DNA of 64,000 nucleotides from Sclerotinia nivalis (GCA_029531795.1 JAPEIS010000014.1:248001-312000), one strand, 5' to 3'. Counted from the stretch's first letter, positions 36,296 through 48,848 are shown. Program-made: numbers and translations. The notes: generated by a model not told the origin, from the letters alone.

Positions 36296-37965
36296 TGTGC
36301 ATGGCCCCTGACCTATGTGAAGTGCCAGAAAAAAGCGCTTTTGATATGCTGGTACGTGGCGTTTCCGAGAGAAATGATTAGATATTGGTAATACTGGGAG
36401 CGGCGCGGAGGGTTTGACGGCTCAACGACCGCTTCATATTTATTGACATCATTTCCACATGATATCAGTGAAATATCTCGAGAATATAGCCTCGTATAAT
36501 AGGATTTGAGTCCAATACACATTTATTCCTTTCTCCGCCTTGTACGTATCCCATTAGGAAAAGTGTCCAATGATGAATTTTACATTCCTTCTCACACGCA
36601 TTTAACGATGAATCTTACGATTTAGCTTCGAAAGAATACCTTTTCCTGCAAGTCATTCCAATGCCCTTAACAAATCTCTTCAAAATCGACTTTGACTCCC
36701 ACTTAGCAGGCTCTTTAATTTCCCCTATCGGCAGTTCAATCACATTCTGATCGCTATTCTGATCACTATTCATTCGATTATCAGTCTCCACTCCGTACTG
36801 AACAAAGATGGTGAGTTCAGCTCGGGCTTGTTATATTCAGTGTCAGTGTCGCCAAAGCCTTCCCTTGATAGCTTCGCTTGCCTCTGCTTCCGATAAGATC
36901 TATCGGTATATTATGTTATATATCGAGGTTGGAAGGTTGGTTGTTATTTGTGGTGTGGTGTGGTGTGGAAAGGGTATTGATATATATAATTTATATAGTA
37001 TGATAATATAAAAATAGCACCTAGTTATTTGAATTTCCGCTTAGAGAGTTTGAATATTTACTTCTATTAAGTGGGTAGTATGTGTGATGGTGGCTGTGAG
37101 GGAGATGTAGGTATATAAGAAGATTGGAATTTTATTTCTATTTTTCTGGAGGGGTTGATGTATATAGTGAGTTGTAGAAAGGATTTAGTAGACATAATAC
37201 TATTCCACATTCGCAGCTTATCCCCCCTCTCGTGAATCAAGGATCTGGAACAATGTATGTATGCTTTGTCTTTGTCTTTGTCTTCGATTTTTGGGGGGAA
37301 AGAGATTGATTTAAGGAGAAGGAAAGGAAGGAGAGAAAAAGGGTTTGTGGGATTAATTATTGACAACAAGAGTTATTGAGTTATTTTTGGGTGTGTGGGG
37401 AGTTAGGGGGATATCTCCGGAGCAGGGGGGAGGGGGGAGGAAGAGGAAGAGGAGCGGGGGGGAGGGAGAGAGAAGGAGGATCACAGAGGAAGCAAAATGG
37501 GTAACAGAGGATGGAGAAAAATTTAAAGGAGGAGAAACAACTCAAGTGCGACTAGTAATAGGAGAAAAGTCTCCCTCTTTCGAAGCAAAGGCATTGCTAG
37601 GCGCAATCTAGGTTGAGGATGTGACGGCAACAAAGGTGCAAAGATAGCCTTGTGGGATTTGGCAACAATGCTATTGATGTGATTTTCAGTAGACACCAGG
37701 ACACAGAATGACACTCCTAAACTTTCAAACACCAATCATATAGGAAGATAAATGAACAATCTGATGTTTTAACATTGTTGAATATGCCATTGGACTGTTC
37801 TTAAATTTATAACGATAATGAGTGTGTGGTAAGGAATACAATCAGCAGAAGCATCGCCTCAACATCCAGAATATGATATGACCATGTACGACTTCTCCAG
37901 AGCGTGTCGGCTCGCTCCTTCATCCTACATCTTCTGACGTCCATGAAATTGTAAAGTAGTCTCCT
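36296..37965. other. Intergenic region with polypurine tract
   Basis: No gene supported. 37310-37520 is strongly purine-rich on + (GGAGGAAGAGGAAGAGGAG-like), and 36950-36970 repeats GTGTGGTGTGG. An upstream exon of the membrane protein at 35600-36295 may lie near 36311-36520. Confidence 0.5.
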
Positions 37966-38408
37966 CTAATGTTGAACCGCCTGACTACAAGTAGCAATAC
38001 CCTCAATCTAGCCCCAAACATCAGCAAGAAATCCTCTACGAAGCGCTCAAAGAATCAGCACTCACATTAAGATTACAGCAAAGCGGAATTTTATTCAATG
38101 CCAAGCAGGCACTATCGAAGTCTTGAATCGTAGTGATACTTGTTCCACCAGGAACTTCTACAAGAACCGTAAGTTATTCTTCTCGTGCACAACAATAACT
38201 AAGACGAGGACTTACGCACACATCCACTGGCTACATAAACGATGTTTATAACATCCAGTTGAGGAATACAGCAGAATGGGTTGGTGAATCCGATGATGGT
38301 GCAAAATTGAGATTGTCTCTTTTCAATGTCGTTCGAGACTGGAGATGGCACTGCTGCTGCAAGAGTGGCTGCAGTGGATGCAAGAGTGAGGACGGAGAAG
38401 AAATGCAT
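37966..38408 (-). CDS. Hydrophobin-like secreted cysteine-rich protein
   Basis: Three exons (38408-38216, 38157-38066, 38007-37966) give 108 residues. A signal peptide (MHFFSVLTLASTAATLAAA) is followed by a short pro-segment ending EKR, then eight cysteines in the hydrophobin order C, CC, C, C, CC, C. Spacings are 9, 15, 18, 8 and 9 residues. The 9 and 8 fit class II, but the 15- and 18-residue loops are longer than the class II norm (11 and 16). The eighth Cys comes only from the third exon, which supports the intron 38008-38065 (GTGAGT donor). The ATG at 38408 is preferred to an in-frame GTG two codons up. Role: coating of hyphal or spore surfaces is inferred from the family. Confidence 0.8.
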
Positions 38409-38523
38409 GTTCACTTGATCGGAACCGATTGAGAAAAGTTGAACTGGAAGGCTTTTGTGAACTGAAGCTGTTGTGCTGATGTGTTATGATATTTGATCTG
38501 AAAATTAGGGAAATATGGACACC

Positions 38524-38530
38524 TTTTATC
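38524..38530 (-). promoter_or_regulatory. TATA-like box of the hydrophobin-like gene
   Basis: Minus-strand ATAAAAG about 115 bp before the start codon. A plausible but untested TATA element. Confidence 0.35.
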
Positions 38531-39820
38531 TTCCTCGGAGGGCTTTAGAGCTCCCTCTTTGCTAAAGGCAGGAGTCAAAAGAACTTGTGTTATGCCTTAA
38601 AAAACCTCTTTCTTCCCGCTGCTCCTTTTCCTATACTGGATGGCCTCGATTCCTCACTGGAAGTTAAGAAAGTCTACTGGCTCCAAAATACCTATCCAGC
38701 TCTTCATTCATGCACCCGTCTCCATTTAAAGCGATATTACTAATTTCCGCTACCAGATTGGCCCTGTGATGTGCGGCTTGTCCATTAATATGCTTATATC
38801 TTCTTCCGATAGCAATGAGGTTGTGTCAACCGATCCATATTCATGCAGCCAAAGAGTGAACCGGTCATAGATGGAGTCAATTGTAAATAAACGCCCTCAC
38901 AAATCCAGCCTCTTTGGAATTTGGTAGTCCTTTACTACTATTGGCTCCATCCCATGCACATCTCGACTCTTCGCTGCCGTCTTTTCGTGGCCGAAGTATC
39001 GATATGTTCCTTTTCCATGATACTTTCCTGGGAATGTTTTACTTTCGCATAGGCACTTTCCCAATATGCTATACGACATGCCCAATGCATCGAGACATTT
39101 AGCGAGTACTACCTTGGCTTAGGGAAAGCAGTTACTTGTCGTTGTAATCGATATTATTTGATGTTTTGGGCTAATCGTCGTCGATGTATATAACGGAGTG
39201 ATTGTGAGTGAGAGCTCTGGGAGGTACGATATTGATCTCTAAATGATGGTTGCGAAGTATCATGCGTCAAGGAGGATGGAAGTGTGGAAAAACTCAGTAA
39301 CGTTACCCTCGGTTTGATTGGTTCGGTTTATGAGTTACTGCGTAATTAGCAAGAAGTACTGGTAGTGCCAGGCGGTGAGCCTAAGCGAGTAAGGTCATAT
39401 TTCAGGGTCGCAAGCGGGGTAGCGGTGGTATCATTAGTAGGCCTGCGAATTGCCTATTAATGGATATGAATTTTAGCCCTGTGGGATCAAGAATTCCATG
39501 GATTATATAGCACAATCCATGCAACTTTACCATCCTTTTTGTAGGTTTATAGGCATGGAACCATTCCACTTCTATTTATCAAGGTTATGAGGGAGGCACA
39601 AGGTAACATTAATTGTAGTGGCTCAGATGGAGGGAATAAGATGGCTATTAATTAAATGGCCATATATGATAATAATACCTTTCTCTTCATCACAAGGTAT
39701 AAATGCGTGGGGTCCTCGGTACGCATTGTGAACACGTGACCATATCTTGACAGTAGCCGTCATGCTCAGGCTGAGAGTTTCAAATCGGTATTATGTATTG
39801 AGAGGGAAAATCTGGCTAAC
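38531..39820. other. Intergenic region
   Basis: No gene or element that I can support in 1.3 kb; short frames only. Confidence 0.5.
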
Positions 39821-40734
39821 ATGCAGCGTATCCGGAGGGAGGGGCAACAGGAGATGGCATGTTCAGAGAGGGATCGTCGTAATCAGGATAATAATACACA
39901 GATCGCCACCGAAAGAGCACATCTTCAACTCGAATTTCAAGCTGAAAGAGCTGTTGATATCGATATTCGGCAAAGAGAGAGACAACACCAAGAGTCCCTA
40001 CACCCTATCCCAACTTCCAGTCCTAGAAAGAGAAAATTCAATATAAATCGGGCCTGCCACTTCAATGGAGGTTCTACAGACATCCAAACATGCCTCGAGG
40101 AAGAACATCCCAAGTTCGTACAGGCAACTGCCGAAGTTCCCCCTCCTATCTCGAGTGTCACTTTGCGTCGTTTTTTTATGTTATCTGCCTCTACCTCCAG
40201 CACCGCCACCACACCGTCGGCGCCGACGAAGCTGTCGTTAAGATCGAAGGCACCGCGCACTTGATGGATGGTCCTGCCGTCAAAAACATCATCTCCTTCG
40301 GAAACAAAATCGTCCCGACAACCTGGATGATCTTCGATAACAAAGTGCTCCCTATAAAGTTCGCCGTTGTCCTTTTTACATATATCGTATTTCTTCAGCA
40401 ATTTCTATTTGCATCCTTACATCTGACTCATCCTGACCCTCTCTCAAGTACAATCATACCTGCCCCTACGCCTGCCTTCCTTTTGGATTTCCTCTCCGTT
40501 CTCGTTTCGAATAAATGCAACGGTATGTTCGGCATTGACATCCTCGCTAAGGATGCTTGGTCCGAGATGAGCATCGGTGATGCGAGCGTTGTAGTACCTA
40601 GCGACGACAGAGAGGGCTACGATCATAACAAGTTCATCCCCATTGCGTTCGCCTTTGATGAGGGGAAGCCTAAGTTCAGGGTGCATAATAAATGCAAAAG
40701 AGATCATAAGCATTCATCGAAGCCTACAAAGTAG
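39821..40734 (+). CDS. Unrecognised reading frames, possibly one spliced gene
   Basis: Two overlapping + frames (39821-40264 and 40090-40734) look protein-like. The first is Arg/Glu/Gln-rich, likely helical, with a basic SPRKRK patch; the second has IISFGNKIVPTTWMIFDNK, a hydrophobic stretch (FAVVLFTYIVFLQQFLFASL) and a basic tail (KRDHKHSSKPTK). They lie in different frames, so an intron or a frame break between about 40130 and 40270 is needed; a T7 run lies at 40170-40176. I recognise no family. It could be a decayed gene. Confidence 0.35.
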
Positions 40735-41186
40735 AGTGTGTTGAGCCCGCCAACTCTCAAAACGTCCGGTTTGTTGCTGATGTTATTGCAGTGTCCGGTT
40801 ACATTCATCGAAGCAAGCACCTGCTACTCATCTGCGCTCAACCGCAGAAAATTTGAACTTTAATTCCTTCTTCCTTTCCATCTTTGTCAACTGCGATTCT
40901 GCTAGTGCTAGTCTAATTATGTAAAGCGAAGCCTTTTATTGAATACAATTAACAACCTTCTTCTGCTAGACTAGCAGCGGAAAATAATAACTGTATTAAT
41001 CTTAAATTGTGGTAAATTACTGATATCTTGCTTCCCTAGGATATGACAGTATGAGGTTTTGTCAAGAATAACTAACATAATGCGCAATCTTTGTCACATG
41101 ATCTAAAATAAAAAGTCGCGATATGTAACCCAAAGCACGCGTCTCCCAATCTTCCCTTGCGTAATTGAACAACTACACCTGCGAGA
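40735..41186. other. Intergenic region
   Basis: Probably the FTA4 promoter; nothing else seen. Confidence 0.5.
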
Positions 41187-41958
41187 ATGGAATCCAACGA
41201 GCCAACAATAATTGATCTCAAATCTTCATTTTTACGCGCACAAATATTTGCCCTCTCTCAGCCTCTTCAACCATCGCAAGACTGGCAAGATTCAATTTCG
41301 GAGGAAGAGAATACCTTACGACAGCGCGCAATTGATGAAGTATTATTCAAGCTCAACACTATCCTCAAACAACATAATAAGATTAGTTATCCGCCGCAGG
41401 CACAACGTCATGTTGCTGAACAAATTGATCAATTATATTGGGCTGCTGGGGAGAGAGATGTGAATGTGAACGGAGAGGAATGGAGTGAAAAGGGCGCGGA
41501 CTACAGTAAGCTCCTTCAATCATGTCAATCAGTGTGTAGTAGCATCACGCTAATCGATATCCCAATTGACAGGATTGACATCAAACATTGAAAAATTGCC
41601 AGAAGAATGGAGTGAAGAAGCGGAAACGAAGGCACCGAAGCAAGCGGCAAAATACAAAGAGCTACAAAGTAAATTGTTGGAATTGAATGAGAAGCGAAGA
41701 ATGGCAAAGGAGAGACTTGAACAGTGTAATGCTGCCAAGAAATTACTGGAGCCATTTGAGCAGGCGGATAAGAACGTTCAAGAAAATCTTGTTACGAAAA
41801 ATGGCGAAGTTGAGAAAGAATTGGAGAGAATGAGGATGTTGATGTTAAGAGTCGAAAGGGGCATCGCGGGATTGGAGGGGGAAGATAGAGAGGATCATAT
41901 GAATGTTGATTTTGAGGAAGATGATAGAGAAAGGCTAAGATTTCTAGGAATTATATAA
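41187..41958 (+). CDS. fta4: Kinetochore protein Fta4 (Sim4/COMA-type complex subunit)
   Basis: Fta4 family proteins belong to the inner-kinetochore Sim4 complex in fission yeast and its relatives, at the centromere in the nucleus. Two exons (41187-41505 and 41573-41958) give 234 residues. The family signature PPQAQRHVAEQIDQLYW lies near residue 73, preceded by a helical N terminus. The second exon is almost all coiled coil (LQSKLLELNEKRRMAKERLEQ), ending in an acidic tail. The 67-bp intron (GTAAGC...GACAG) joins the two frames cleanly, whereas the unspliced frame ends soon after. The identification rests on the signature and the coiled-coil layout. Confidence 0.8.
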
Positions 41959-42196
41959 TGACCCTAAATCTACTCGGAGGACTTACCTGGAGGAGTAGAT
42001 TGCCTTTGTTGGGTGAGTTTGTTGTTTGGCATCCTTTATGTTCTAATGCTTATTGGATATACAGACAACAAAGCCATCAGCAACACTAATCCGGCATAAC
42101 GCTTCGCTTTGTGTAAGCTTTTGAGTTAAACCAAGCACACTGCAGCTTCACGCAGTACAACCATCCTCTTTCCTACCAACCCCAAGACTATCAAGA

Positions 42197-42901
42197 ATGA
42201 CTCTTTGCCATATCAGCGTTCCTTGCACCGATTTAAATGCATCGGAAGAGTTCTATGCGACCATCTTGAAGCCTTTAGGCTACAAATATATGTTAGAACT
42301 CGTACCAAGATATTCTTTAGAGGAAGATGGTCACTTCACCCCGAACTTTCCTTGAGGTATGAAAAGTCTGCTGAGCCAATTGGGGGTGTTCGTATCACTA
42401 TTTACGCATCATCCAAGGCACAAGTTAACAAGTTTTATGTTCTCGGTCTGTACGTATCTCACTCACTCCTCAATAATCACTATAAGGATCCACTAACCCA
42501 TCGCAAGAACCAAATCGAACAACATCGACAACGGAGCTACTGGCTACTACTCAAGTGCCTACACGGCCTCTATCGTTGACTTTGACGGCAATGTCATTGA
42601 AGCAATATACTTGAAATCATACTTTCCCAAGTTCATAATCCCTGTCCCGATCACTCCGCCAACGCTCGTGGGCGCGATTTATTTAACAACTCTATTTTTC
42701 GTCGTAAGAAAATTGGGAGGGATTTATTTCTTCATCTTCGATGCACTATCGGTGTTCCTGGTGGCAGATCTTTATTTATCTGGAGGTAGGTCCAGAGAGG
42801 TCAGTAAAGAGATTGGAAGATCATGGACTGTTGGACATTGGAACACGGGACTATCTGTCGAAGTCAAGGCTGCCATCTGTGAGATACAGATGAAAATTTG
42901 A
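42197..42901 (+). pseudogene. VOC/glyoxalase-like protein gene with a frame break
   Basis: The N terminus (ATG 42197; HISVPCTDLNASEEFYATIL, then KPLGYKYM) is a typical vicinal-oxygen-chelate beta-alpha start. The C-terminal half (GATGYYSSAYTASIVDFDGN, then VIEAIYL) is the matching end of the fold. A middle piece (ASSKAQVNKFYVLGL) lies in another frame than the start: the first frame stops at TGA near 42353, and no good intron repairs it, so a one-base indel about 42345-42362 is likely. An intron 42450-42507 (GTACGT...CAAG) joins the later parts. After the VOC end an odd hydrophobic extension runs to 42901. Substrate unknown. Pseudogene or sequence error cannot be told apart here. Confidence 0.5.
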
Positions 42902-43483
42902 GGTAGTCCTCTTGAGGTTGCGGTTTCTTTCGACAGACAAGGGGTTGAGATTCAAGCTATTCAATAAGCACTTTTTACTTCTAGTGGGTTTGACATTTTC
43001 AACTGCCCAGTGAATAAACTGTTTCACAGTAAAGATACTTTACTGTAACCCGGTTAAGCTTCAGGACAAGTACCAATCCTATGGCCTACCTCTAGATTTA
43101 GTTTTGTTCGGTCTGTAGTTCGAACTACTTGGGATTTCATGTTTTACCCCTGAAAAGGGGTATGCGAATTGTACAACCAAAGTAAGGTATAATTACACTA
43201 CAAATGTCATTTTAGCCTATTCTTGGCAATAGCATATCCATAGCTTTCGTCTCCCAATGAGTTGAGCCCTGCGCGCATTCAATGGTAGTCTCATCTTGTG
43301 TCACACTAGGAACCCCGCACACCACGCTGAAATTTGTTATTTGACATAAGCGATGATATCAGATATTCACGAAAGTAGATGGCTCCATTCATCAAGGCCC
43401 TTCTCTGAAAAATACATTGTACTTTCACATAATCCCACCTTCACTACAATTCTCAGACGGAGTAATCATAATCAGAATCCAAA
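42902..43483. other. Intergenic region
   Basis: Probably the SDR promoter. GTTCGAACTAC-type palindrome near 43120-43133; nothing else seen. Confidence 0.5.
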
Positions 43484-44469
43484 ATGACATTTCCCTACAA
43501 AACAGCAAGTCCCCTAATAGATACCCCATCAACTACATACTTTCTAATACAACAAATCAGGTACTGGTCGTCGGAGCCACCTCAGGTATTGGTCTCGCCC
43601 TTACGGACAAGATGTTATCGGAAGGCGTTACCAAAATCATAGCACTCGGTCGTCGTCAGGATAAACTAGATGATTTACAGAAGAAACATGGGGAATCCAA
43701 AGTTTCAACCGTGAAATTCGATATCACGAATCTTAATGGTATTCCAAAGATGGTTGAAGGGTACCTTAACATTTCCTTCTTGATTTCAATTCATTCTACT
43801 AACCACAACTACTGATACAACAACTCCATAGAGTTCTGAAATCCCATCCTTCCCTCGACTGCGCATTTCTCAATAGCGGTATTCAACGCTCTCTCGATTT
43901 CACAATACCCGAATCCATCGATCTCGATTTAATATCATCTGAATTCACTACTAATTATCTCTCCTATGTGCATCTTACTAAAGCACTTCTCCCACATTTA
44001 CAAAAAAAGAGCTAAGGGTGGCGAAGACGCAGGATTGATACTCACAACTAGTGGATTGGCATTAGTGCCAATTTTGAGGTGTGGAAATTATTGTGCTAGT
44101 AAGGCGGCTATGCATCAATTAATTTTGGTTATGAGGGAACAGTTGCGAGATTTAAGTGAGAATGATAATGCTACAGAGGAAGAAAAGGTTTCGGGGAAAA
44201 GTAACAAAACCAAGGGTGTAAAGGTTATTGAAATCTATCCGCCGCCAGTACAGACAGAACTTCATGATGAGAATCATCAGCCGGATATTAAAAATGGGAG
44301 GAATATAGGAATGCCGTTGGATGAGTTCACGGAGGAGGCGTGGAAGGGGTTAGAGAGGGGTGATGAGGATATTCCGGTGGGAACGACGTTGAAGGGCTTT
44401 GGGTATGAGGTGGTTGAAATGGGGAGGAAAAAGTTGTTTGGGGAGATGATGGAGAAGATGAAGGGTTAG
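43484..44469 (+). CDS. Short-chain dehydrogenase/reductase with homopolymer frame break
   Basis: A Rossmann-fold NAD(P)-dependent oxidoreductase of unknown substrate. Exon 1 (43484-43504) is only seven codons (MTFPYKT). It joins VLVVGATSGIG, the cofactor-binding glycine motif, across an intron with a GC donor (43505-43560, GCAAGT...TCAG). Exon 2 ends at 43760 and exon 3 starts at 43832. LNSGIQ and then the catalytic Ser (LTTSG) and YCASK (YxxxK) are present. Inside exon 3 the frame changes at an A7 run (44002-44008): with one A fewer the helix LPHLQK continues into the catalytic region. A homopolymer error is the simplest explanation. The tail is extended and acidic compared with classical SDRs. 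Confidence 0.75.
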
Positions 44470-47398
44470 GGAGGCTATGTTTGAATGAACTATGGTGGCG
44501 GATTTGCGTCGCAGTAGATAGTGAAAAAGATAGAGTGGAATATTTAGTGGGCATTTTGCATTCGGTGGATTGGTGAAAATCACAAAATAGAGAATAATAT
44601 GAAGCAACATGCGCGGGTTAAATATAGTAATACTCGAGCCAACAAGAAGTGAAATCTAAGACCAGGTTCCACATCATGTGCCAGGCCACTTTTCCGCGTC
44701 CTAGTGCAGAAGCTTTAGCTTCTACGTCTGCAAGAAAATTAACGTTCTCAATTCCCCTAGGACTTTGAGCTCGGGAAGATCTACATATCATGTGTTAAGC
44801 TCATGGAATAGATGTTCACTTCTATACATAGATATTCCAGAAAATTGCCTTAACCGACCATGTAAATACTCTAGTCTCTCCAAACATCAACCATCACATG
44901 GCAACAGAATCTTGCATCATAGCGCACACAGGACCCCGACGCACCGTTGCCTCACATGCTATCCAAATGCACGCCTTTTAGGACCAGAATGTCTGGATAC
45001 TGAGATGTGAGATCTGTTGTAACGAGAGCTTCGACTTCGACTTCGATGATGATAATTCAAATTAGTGACAGTGTTCAGGTTGGAATTAACATAACAATGA
45101 CAGTATTTAAATGAGATGCAGATTGAAGGGAGTTAGATAGAGTGCTAGATCCTTCCATTTATAGGACGATTCACACTCACCTTGATGTTCTCGAAGTTCG
45201 ACCGCGTTTTTGCACATTTATTTTGTGGCCCACGGGATTGCCCTCTAGGTCTGGATGGCTGAGTCTCGCAACTAGCTGGTTCTTTTATATCCCGGCGTAT
45301 CCGGAATTGAAATGCGATTATCTTTTGCGCCAGGCATACTTGAGCTTTCATACTACGTTCTTATCTTAGTGGGCGTTGAAATCGACAAGGAACTTACATT
45401 TAAGCACACGGAATTGCTTCTTGTCATCAAACTCCCTCTCTCAGCTGATACAACGGCGTTGAAGGCAGTATTACATTATTTTTATTCATAAATAGTATAT
45501 CTTGCTCCTGTCCTCATATGAACTGACAGAAGAATATGGATCATAAAATGTTCCTGGAAGACTTACTGTCATTATCATATACACTTACCTGGTTCGATAT
45601 TCTGTTGACAGCAGCACTTCATATCATGTTAGACAATAGCGAAAATGCCGTTTACTGGCGGCTCACTGTGTGTCTATAACTAAAGGAAGCTTCTACTCGT
45701 CCCCCGAATTTCCGAGTTGGAAATACTGAGAAACGAAGTCCCTCAGGCCTTAGAACGCTTAATCCTTAAAAATTACTAGTTTTCTGTATACTGCTCTGAG
45801 ATCTTCTCAGAGACTGCGCAGAAATGCAACGATATGTTGTTTGTGCCATCGAATTGTCAACTCATCGACATCGCTTGACGAATTCTGCTGCCCATGACCG
45901 CCAGACAATTTGCGACATGACATGTAAGACACCGGCGACGTCAAAAACTCAACAAAAAGTTTAATATACCGTTTTGAAGCTGAGCCAAATGACAGGTACT
46001 AAAACAAAAAAACACCAACCTAACACAACATCCTCAAACTCCTCACCACCATCAACTCCTCACTCCCCAACCTCCAACCATCCAAACCCCCCTCCCCCCA
46101 ACATTAACATCTCAACTATATCCCCAAACATACTCCCTCCCCTCACCAAACATATCCCCGTGGTACAGTGGTACACGCCTCCACCTACGCCATAGTAATC
46201 GGGGCCCTCTCAATCGGGCCAACTAGGGGACAGTTTGGTACAGTCATTCTATAGTATGAAGTTGATTGGGATTTACAGAACCGCAAGGCCTCGTGATTTT
46301 GCCATTTTATTCCTCAGTGATTGTTTTCGAATTCGTTTTTGAAGATCTATTTTGCTTCGCTTGGTTGGGAGAGCTTCGAGGTCTGGTTTTTGTGGGGTGC
46401 TTTATTGCGGCGATGTTGAGGTTTGGAGGGAAGCAAGTGAGGTCGCATGTGAGTAATGAGTGAATTTTGGAGAGGCTCACTTTTGACTCGAGTAAAAATT
46501 CGATCCCTTGTATCCTGATAAGACAGAGCAAAGCGAATATTGCAGCACACAAATGCCACTATTACAACTTAACGTGCGATCTAGGAACATAGGATGTTGG
46601 TTTTCCCTATACTTATTAATTCATCACATAACAGTGTCAACTGTCACTGAATACGGATGGTTGAGCAGCCCCAATGCCGAAAAGTTTCTTTTCCCTATCG
46701 TCTCTATGTGTGGAATTGTACGACAGTGAGATGAAATGTAGCGGTAGCATTTGATCATGGATATTGGATATCCCAGGAGTATTGGCATGAGAAGAAGAGT
46801 GAATATACACAAACAAGCCCATAGAAAGACTGCCCTGCAGGATATAAAAGAGCAGCTGAAAGGACAATATTAAATCCTGAATCAATGGTAATATTGAAAG
46901 GTAATATGAAAGAATGAAGCAGCATAAATGTATTGATATCTCAAACTTTCACACTTTCTAGCTCACTATGAGCTGACCTCTATGATTCTTAGTGAAACAT
47001 TTCTCACTTGGACATTCATCCCACTTGGAATATTGCACCTCAAAATTCAGAAGGAAATATATCCAGTGAATATAAAATGGGATTAGATTTTGCACAACTC
47101 CATTCCTAATTTGTCTTCATTCTCCCAGGTCATCTATTTCTTCCTTTCTTCCTCTTTCTGTTGAGATGGAAGGAACAACATAACCCCGAAGCCCGGACCA
47201 CCCACCACCACAATAACCATGTCTCCAACTCCAGCTCCAACCCCAACCCCATCCCTCAAGAGCTTACAGCTTGCTCCCCAACCCACCAAATACGATCCAA
47301 TTGTAACGCCAAATTCCGAGTTACTTACCGGCGCCGTCGAATATCCCACTCGAAAATCAAGTCTTGCAAATTTACCCGCCGACAAGAAGCCCACCACC
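44470..47398. other. Intergenic region, 2.9 kb
   Basis: No gene I can stand behind. Around 45974-46460 (+) there are Pro/Ser/Thr-rich and hydrophobic open frames in different phases, which may be a decayed membrane-protein gene. The part from 47219 on is open in the VPS29 frame. Confidence 0.45.
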
Positions 47399-48201
47399 AT
47401 GACCTCCAGACTCGTTCTCGTAATTGGCGATCTCCATATCCCAGATCGAGCAATTGACGTTCCTCAAAAGGTACTTTCCTTTCTTCTGTACCTCCCTTCT
47501 GCACCTTCCCTCCCATGAATTTAATTACTAATCTATGAAATCACAGTTCAAGAAGCTCCTCACACCAGGCAAGATCGGTCAAACCCTCTGCCTCGGAAAC
47601 CTCACCGATCGCCAAACCTACGACTATCTCCGCTCCATCACCCCGGATCTCAAGATTGTCCGAGGCCGCTACGATACCGACGCTACATCTCTTCCCCTCT
47701 CTCAAGTCGTCACACATGGGTCTCTTCGCATTGGATTTGTCGAAGGCTTTACAATTGTTGCGCCTAATGAGGTAGACTTGTTGGTTGCTGAGGCCAATAA
47801 GTTGGATGTAGATGTACTCTGCTGGGGAGGAACTCACAAGTTTGATGCGTTTGAGCTGGATAACAAGTTCTTTATTAATCCAGGAAGTGCGACTGGAGCA
47901 ATGACTACGGGATGGATGGAGCCTGGTGAGGAAATCGTACCAAGCTTCTGCTTGATGGATGTAAGTTTACTTGTCTATTGATTTCTTTGCGCTGTCTTGA
48001 GCTACAATTTACTCTGATTCTGTACATTATACTATTTGCACATCAGGCTAACTTGCACTCCAGGTCCAAGGACTCGGCCTCACCCTTTACGTCTACCAAT
48101 TGCGAACCAGCGACCAAGGCGAGGAAAGCGTCTCAGTTGAGAAAATCTCCTACACCAAAGCCATTCCCTCCATCCAAGCCACCGCTTCCAGTTCCACCTA
48201 A
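47399..48201 (+). CDS. VPS29: Vps29, retromer subunit
   Basis: Vps29 is the metallophosphoesterase-fold subunit of the retromer coat, which returns cargo from endosomes to the Golgi. Three exons (47399-47470, 47547-47960, 48064-48201) give 207 residues, the normal size. Family motifs: VLVIGDLHIPDRA at the start, LCLGNLTD, VRGRYD, VTHGSLRIGFVEG, WGGTHKFDAF and NPGSATGA. I choose ATG 47399 because the conserved domain starts there. An in-frame ATG at 47219 would add 60 Pro/Thr-rich residues, not expected in the family but with no stop between. Introns are 47471-47546 and 47961-48063. Confidence 0.95.
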
Positions 48202-48848
48202 TGATACCCATTTGATAAACCAATTTTAGTTTAAGGGGTCTTTTTCTGCTTTCGCCAGTCACAAAAGTTCTTTGGCATTTACTGGTGTTGGGGTGAATTT
48301 TTACGGGTATTACAATATGATATGATAACATAACGATAGAAATGATCGGGAGGAAGAGAGAATTAATACCAGAGAGCTAGACTATTAAAGTCCTGCCATA
48401 TTCATCCAGCCATGTTCATCCAGCCATGTTCATCCAGGAAGGTGAACGAATGGACGCCTGCTGGTTTACTAGATAGGAATGCGTAAGATACCACCTGGTA
48501 ATACAATAAAATCACATTTGTAGCGCAAGCTACACTGATATTAAGTCAAGAACTCAAGAATTAAATCGATTGAAAGATTGAAAGAAAGACTTCATTTGAT
48601 ATCATATTCCGCTTCGTAAAACCGAAAGAGAAAGAAAACTAAAACTACTTTTGCGCCATCAACCAGGGTATGCGCATATAGCATATCCTATATAGAATTG
48701 CTCTGCTCTCATTAAGATCCAATTACTCCTCATCCAATGCATCTCAATCCAATCATAGGAATCGAATCAATCCAACGGAACACAAAAACCGAACAAAGAT
48801 TAAGAATATTTTGTTTAACCCAAACCGATCATATCGTAAAGACCCAAC
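48202..48848. other. Convergent 3' region, VPS29 / SGO1
   Basis: Holds the two 3' UTRs and a short tandem repeat (48397-48438). No gene seen. Confidence 0.5.
48397..48438. repeat. CATGTTCATCCAGC x3 tandem repeat
   Basis: Three 14-bp units with two differences (CATATT in the first; final base G in the third), located after VPS29. Confidence 0.85.

Noticed and set aside
45974..46463. Small membrane-protein gene
   Set aside because: Proline-rich and hydrophobic pieces are in different frames with stops between, and no splice model gives a convincing protein.
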